Shown: positions 59,058 to 64,000 of the stretch, in pieces
How positions within the stretch are numbered: the stretch's first letter is position 1
Layout: each line of letters begins with the position of its first letter
Source of the DNA: Histoplasma ohiense
Taxonomy: Eukaryota; Ascomycota; Eurotiomycetes; Onygenales; Ajellomycetaceae
Direction: 5' to 3'
Assembly: GCA_017607445.1 (NCBI GenBank)
Contig: JAEVHH010000001.1
Span: 1,550,001-1,614,000 of the forward strand
Length of the DNA stretch: 64,000 nt
Notes under the pieces: model-generated
The model's input: the letters and a program-made list of their open reading frames with translations, nothing else
The model's database searches: none
What the model was told of the DNA's origin: nothing
Translations under genes and position numbers: made by a program

Positions 59058-62000
59058 TCACTGATGATCGCCAGCACGGTACTTGCCCCGTCGCCTGAAA
59101 AAGTCCATAACTCTTCTTGCAGCCCCAGAGCTACCAGAATGATGTGACGGATCTTTCTCATATTCGTAGGCATCAGCGAACTTGCGATTGTTCTTCTGGA
59201 GAACATTGGAGACCCTCCCAGACTGGTGGTTAGGCTGTATTGACTGCCGAGAACCATTGTCATTGTTATGGCCCGGATTATATCCCTCCGGGTAACTGGG
59301 CATAAACTGCTCCGTGTAACCGGAATTCTGTGGCCCAGTGAGGTATCTCGCTGAAGAAGAGTTAGCATGGGGTTCCTCTTGGTAATATTGCTCAGCAGCA
59401 ATGTGAGGTGATCCATATGGATTTCTCTGGAGTTGGGGGTCCGATTCAGCGTGAAGGGTCGCAAACTGTTGGTCGATTTGAGCAGAGTAATTCATCATAT
59501 CCAATTGGTCATTGGCGTTGGTAAGGCCTTGTTCGACTTGGGTGTGGTGACCGGCGGTCGGATGGTGAGAATGTGAGGTAGCATTGGCAGTTGATACCTG
59601 TTGGGGCTGCTGCTGATGACCTTGACTCATTGGAGGGTGGAGAAAATCGTTAACCGGGGCCATGTGAGAGTCAGCAGCGGGGGGCGTTTCTTTGCTGGAT
59701 GAGAAGTTTTTCATAGAAAACGACGCAGGCAAGAGAGAAAATCTTCGTTGTTTCGTAGTATGCTCTTGGCTGGAATCCACCAGTTTCCGATGAAAAGGGT
59801 GAGAAATTGATCGACGGGAATCCATTGAAGCTCGCGGTTCATCCGAGACAATCGGCTCCTTCATGCTAGTTGGAGGGTAGCGTTTATTTGGTCGTTGCCC
59901 ATGCTGAGATGATCTTCCACCAAATATAGAGCCGGATCGCCCAAACAACTTCTCACCGATGCTACTCACGGTGCTAGAACGCTTATGGCTCTTGGTTTGT
60001 GCTTCTTGTTGCTGGGCAACGCTATAGTCCAGATTTGTACTGGGCTGATCAATTGAACTCTCTGCAGGTTGCTGGGTGATAGGCGGAGAGATACTGTAGG
60101 CTGTGGCATTTTTGGGCTGAGCGAGACGACCCTGCACATTGGTTGTTGCGACCGCTGGGGCGGCGGGTTGACTGTAAGAACCTCTGGACGGCAAACGGCT
60201 GTCATATCTCCCGGCGCCGGTAGAAGCCAGGGACCCGCCAGTTCGAGGTCGGGTTGTTTGGGGTAAAGTACCTTGAATACCAGAGTACGTACCAGTTAGG
60301 TCTGAGATCGATTGCGCTAAGTTTTCATATTGCGAATGCGACCTACCTTGAAGGCGATCTGTTGTGTTATGACTGGCAGAATGGGTGTTTACAGGCGGGT
60401 CCTTCGGCAATGGTTTAGACCGTGAAGCGGCCGTTGTTGTGGCTGCGGCCGCGCCTTCTGTGCTTGAAGTTGGGGGTTCTTGGTTATTAAATTTTGGTTG
60501 AACGTGCGACGAATCTGCAGGACCTGATATTGGGCTCAGAGGAGAAGAGGCGGTAGTTGAGTCACCACGAGCAGTTTGAGACTGAGGGGGCACGTATTCG
60601 ACTTGGACTGTTCTCCTTTTCGCATCCCTTGCTTTAGGTTTTTCATCTTCTTGAGAGATTTTCCCGGTATGGTGACTGAGGCCTCCCACCGGTAAAGCGT
60701 TGCTGTGATGCTGAGTTTTGGGTGGTTCTCTAACAGAAGCGCTACGAGCAAGGGATGGGGTCTCTTGTTGGTCTTCTGTAGAATGGTTTAGCAATCGTAC
60801 GATTTTCAAGGAATAAAGGAAAAGTTGAGAGTCAAAGTTCCGGGAATCTGTTTTCTTTTATGTGATCTAAAATAAACAGGACTCACCGGCAGGAACAGTG
60901 GTGTTTGCAATGTCAGCCACATTAGTAGTATTGCTGGTAATGTGTGATACCACATGTGCATACTCTGCAAGCCAGCTATGTCGCGCAACTTCGAAGAGAT
61001 CTGCCCGTTTTCGCGGATCCGGGACAAGGATGCGCCGCAGCAAATCTCGCGCGTGTGGTGTGACGTACTCGGGAAAAGTGAGAGGTGTCGTTACAATATA
61101 TTTGTAAAGAAGGTTTATGTTATCGCCCTCAGGGTTTGCGGGATCATCATCAAAAGGCAGATAGCCAGCAAGCATTGCATACTGGACAAACGCATGTTAG
61201 TAAACAAAACCGAAATTTGCACAAATAAAAGGGATCATTAAACACACCAAAATAACTCCACAACTCCAAACGTCAACCTTACGCCCGGTGTATAATGAAT
61301 CAGTGACGACCAGTTCTGGCGCGGCATAGCACGGACTACCACAGCTAGTTTGCATAAGGTCACCGCGCCTTAAGCCCTTTGCGTTGGGCCGATCTAGCTT
61401 CATCCTTTTCACGAATTCTCTATTCGTCAGGTTATATTCAATTTCTTCGCCCAGTTCGTCTGTGGGGTCGAATGTGTTGGCGAAACCAAAATCTGTGATA
61501 ATGATATTGCGGTTTCGATCGAGCATTAGATTTTCGAGTTTGAGATCTCGGTGAACAATACCTTTCTTATGCAAATAACCTACGCCGGAAACCAGTTGGG
61601 CAAATAATCGACGAGCAGGGTTGTCTTTCAGATACCGGTGGTTAAGGATATAGTCGAACAATTCACCCCCAGATGCATACTCCAAAATAATACCAATATG
61701 TCGATCGGTCTCTGCCATCTCGTGGAGTCGGACTATATTTGGATGTGAAAGCTCTTTTAAAATCGAGATTTCGCGATATATTTTCGGGAGGCGGCTGGGG
61801 TTGTTCCCAAGGCTCTCCCTTCTCAGCAATTTGATCGCGACTTGCACGCTGCCGTCTTTCTTCCAACCAAGTTTAACTTTTCCAAACTCACCCTCACCAA
61901 TGGTTTGACCAAGAACATAGTCACCAAAAGTAGTTTCTTTTCGCCTTGATGAGGAATTTGAATAATCGTGCCGACTTCGAGCACCGCGGCCCCCGTCGTC

Positions 62001-62831
62001 GACCCCTTCACTGCTAACAAGGCCCAGTCCTGACAAGGTTTCTGGGTCAGGTTGAGCTTCCGCCTGGCGTTCCTTTTCTCGCGCAATATCTACTGCAGGG
62101 TCTGTGATGACCATCCGATTAACCACCGTACTTGGCTCTTTATCAGCGCCAGTGGGAATCGAAGTTGGTCCCATTGTAGCCTCAGATCTACTTTCCATCG
62201 CAGAAGGCGAGGTGTGATCCCTCGGCTCTCGTGTGCTCGTAGCTCGTTGTGGGACATCCGGCGAATGTGGGCATTTTCGACGCTTGACAGCGGATGATTC
62301 CGCATCATCATTCGCCTTGTCCCTACCGTTTGTCTGCGCATGGTCCTGGTCCCCACGATCCCGTGCACCATCTCCCCTTCGCCTAGAATGTTTGGAGTTC
62401 GCTACTCGTTCCGTGGAGGTATTGGCAGATGGCGCAGTTGATGAAGTGCGACTTCGTTGGTTTGATGATGTGCGAGGAGGGGGGATCGGAGGAGAACCAG
62501 GTCCATCAGATAGTGTGGGGGTCGGGCGTGGTCGCGTACTACTAGACGCTTGGCCTGGAGTTGGGGTAATAGGGGGGCCACGAGTGGAGGGAGGCAATGG
62601 AAGATGTTGTGGGGAATTCATTGTCGAAGTAACGGCGGAGGGAGGGGAGTAGAATTGGTCAGGGCTAGCAGGAGGGTTGAGTGCGGCAGCATGATCAGTC
62701 TGGTGCCTGCTCGACTGGCGTGGCCCAACTGATGGTTCGCGAAGTGGTTGTCTCGGAGATCCTGTTGATGCATACTGGCTAGGCGACTGAGTTGTGCTAT
62801 GCTGGCAAACTGTCTGCATAGCAGACGACAT
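59058..62831 (-). CDS. KIN4: serine/threonine protein kinase, Kin4-type
   Basis: Three exons on the minus strand: 62831-61248, 61181-60887 and 60775-59058, giving 1198 residues. A disordered Ser/Pro-rich N-terminus precedes the kinase domain (about 302-600). Landmarks are the glycine loop GEGEFGKV (312-319), Lys334 in VAIKLL, HRDLKLEN (427-434, catalytic Asp429), DFGFAN (447) and TSCGSPCYAAPE. Between DFG and the T-loop there is an insert of about 40 residues (GEEIEYNLTNREFVKRM and on), which I recall from filamentous-fungal Kin4 but not from yeast. The domain ends YAMLAGYLPFDDDPANPEGD and ADLFEVARHSWL. The 600-residue tail is Gln/Ser-rich. Yeast Kin4 is the spindle-position-checkpoint kinase that restrains mitotic exit. 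Start at 62831 (MSSAMQTV) is the first in-frame ATG. Confidence 0.9.
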
Positions 62832-64000
62832 GCCTTTTCCCTTAGAGAATAAAGCAGCAAGAGGGTGAAGGGATGATGACTCAAATATTCGTGTTCCAGA
62901 AGTCAATTTCCCCTTCACGCCAAATTGCTTTAAATTTTCGAAGGAACTAGATGTGCTTTAGTACTTCAGGCTCTGAACATTTGTCCGCACAGACACCTAA
63001 AAATCGAATATCTGTTTACCCACTTCTATAAAATACAATAGTCAGTCGTCCAAATCATCTAGTCAGGGATTTTAAGCCGTAGTAGTGGATTTCTCAACGT
63101 GTCCCGCGAGAGTGATTGTAGTCAAGGGGTTCACAAACGATAGCTGTGAACTCGATTGAGCGTTGTATTGTCTGTCGTTGTATACTGTTGTTGAGGTTTC
63201 GTGAACGCGAAGACCGATTGTACGCTGCAATTTGGAAATCCGGGTTCGAATGAAGAGTGATGCGCAGCAGGTCTGTTGAAAGCAGGGAGGGACAACACAC
63301 CCAGCTTCGAGGGAAACAACAACCACAAAAACAAAAAACAAAAACTAGGCACAAAAGGAAAGACAACAAGAGTAATCGACCAGCAACGCGTTTGCACAGT
63401 TCTGTTAGACCAGTAACAGATGCATCAGCAGCGGGGGTAGAGGCAATTGAGACAATGAGAGGTTGTTTGCTGGTGTGTTGGTGAACTGCGGCCAAACGTG
63501 CCTTCCGCAGGTATAGGGAGCAGCAAGACAACCCGATGGCGATCTGTTATTCCCACCTCCGCTACGATGGATTAGACAGAGCACGCGCCACCAGGAACAC
63601 TGACAAGGCGTCCTACTTGGTGTAACTGGTAGGTCGGCAAGCGATGGCAGCAGATGCCGGTGGTCTCAGCGCGCGAACAGACGGCACAAATTGGTGGATA
63701 AGCTGCGCGGCAATGACTGACGTGATGGCTGACAGGCCGGGAGGGGAGTGACGACGAGACGGTTTAACGACGACACAGACGTGACAGGATAGCTCCAGTA
63801 ACCAGAGATTGGGGAGCGTATGAGTTGGTCTAGGGTGCGATTGGTTATGGAGTCGACCAAAACAGCATGATCAACGGTAGGACCGAGGGAGGGAAAGGGG
63901 TCGTGGGTTGACAAGGAACGGCCGTAAGACCTTGGAGAAGCCGACCGGGCGGCCTGGTCTTTAGGTGTGGAAGGAGAGAAACGAGCGCGCTAGAGGAGGG
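62832..64000. other. upstream region of KIN4
   Basis: About 1.2 kb to the window edge, carrying the KIN4 promoter and leader. No gene is recognised. The open frames here begin at non-ATG codons or give low-complexity Phe/Cys/Leu runs opposite an AACAAAAACA-rich stretch near 63310-63350. A gene beginning beyond 64000 cannot be excluded. Confidence 0.45.

Noticed and set aside
63238..63256. CCGGGTTCGAATG resembling a tRNA B box
   Set aside because: The expected pairing of the T-stem fails (AATGA instead of AATCC) and there is no A box at the right distance.

Overview
The window is nuclear DNA from a filamentous ascomycete. Genes are widely spaced and mostly have short GT-AG introns, intergenic DNA is rich in homopolymers and microsatellites, and the protein set is typical of Eurotiomycetes. 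Intron sizes of roughly 50 to 350 nt, a DUF7924-type gene and long gene-poor islands suggest Onygenales (Ajellomycetaceae-like). That placement is inference from gene content; no species marker is visible.

Layout, left to right. 1-13 kb is sparse: a WDR89-like WD40 protein (+), an NAD(P)-dependent aldehyde dehydrogenase (-), and long spacers with GTAC-rich palindromic repeats and one weak candidate gene relic. 13-24 kb holds an adenylation-carrier-reductase (NRPS-like) enzyme, the ERAD factor Hrd3/SEL1L, a DUF7924-type protein with PD-(D/E)XK-like residues, and the recombination accessory factor Sfr1/Mei5. 24.7-30 kb carries a Ral2-like kelch/BTB protein, divergent from the APC/C activator Cdc20. 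30.8-45.5 kb is a housekeeping block: TFIIA large subunit, Sfp1-type zinc-finger regulator, tRNA-dihydrouridine synthase 3, BAP31/Yet-type ER protein and the ERMES subunit Mdm12. 46-55 kb is gene-poor and looks like an accessory or decaying segment. It holds an interrupted reading frame, a GNAT acetyltransferase with an unclear 5' end, about 7 kb with no recognisable gene, and a small intronless gene behind a strong TATA box. 59-62.8 kb encodes a Kin4-type protein kinase with a long disordered tail.

The genes form no operon-like or single-pathway unit. They fall into loose themes: cell cycle (Cdc20, Kin4, possibly Ral2), ER and organelle contacts (Hrd3, BAP31, Mdm12), gene expression (TFIIA, Sfp1, Dus3) and repair (Sfr1). 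The NRPS-like enzyme has no tailoring genes beside it within the window. I found no CRISPR array, rRNA, convincing tRNA, intact transposon or clearly new multi-gene system. The most unusual items are the orphan reductase, the nuclease-like DUF7924 protein, the interrupted frame at 46.15-46.73 kb and the GNAT gene with a cryptic upstream exon.

Exon boundaries were worked out by hand from splice consensus and reading phase, and every listed multi-exon gene closes in phase from ATG to stop.
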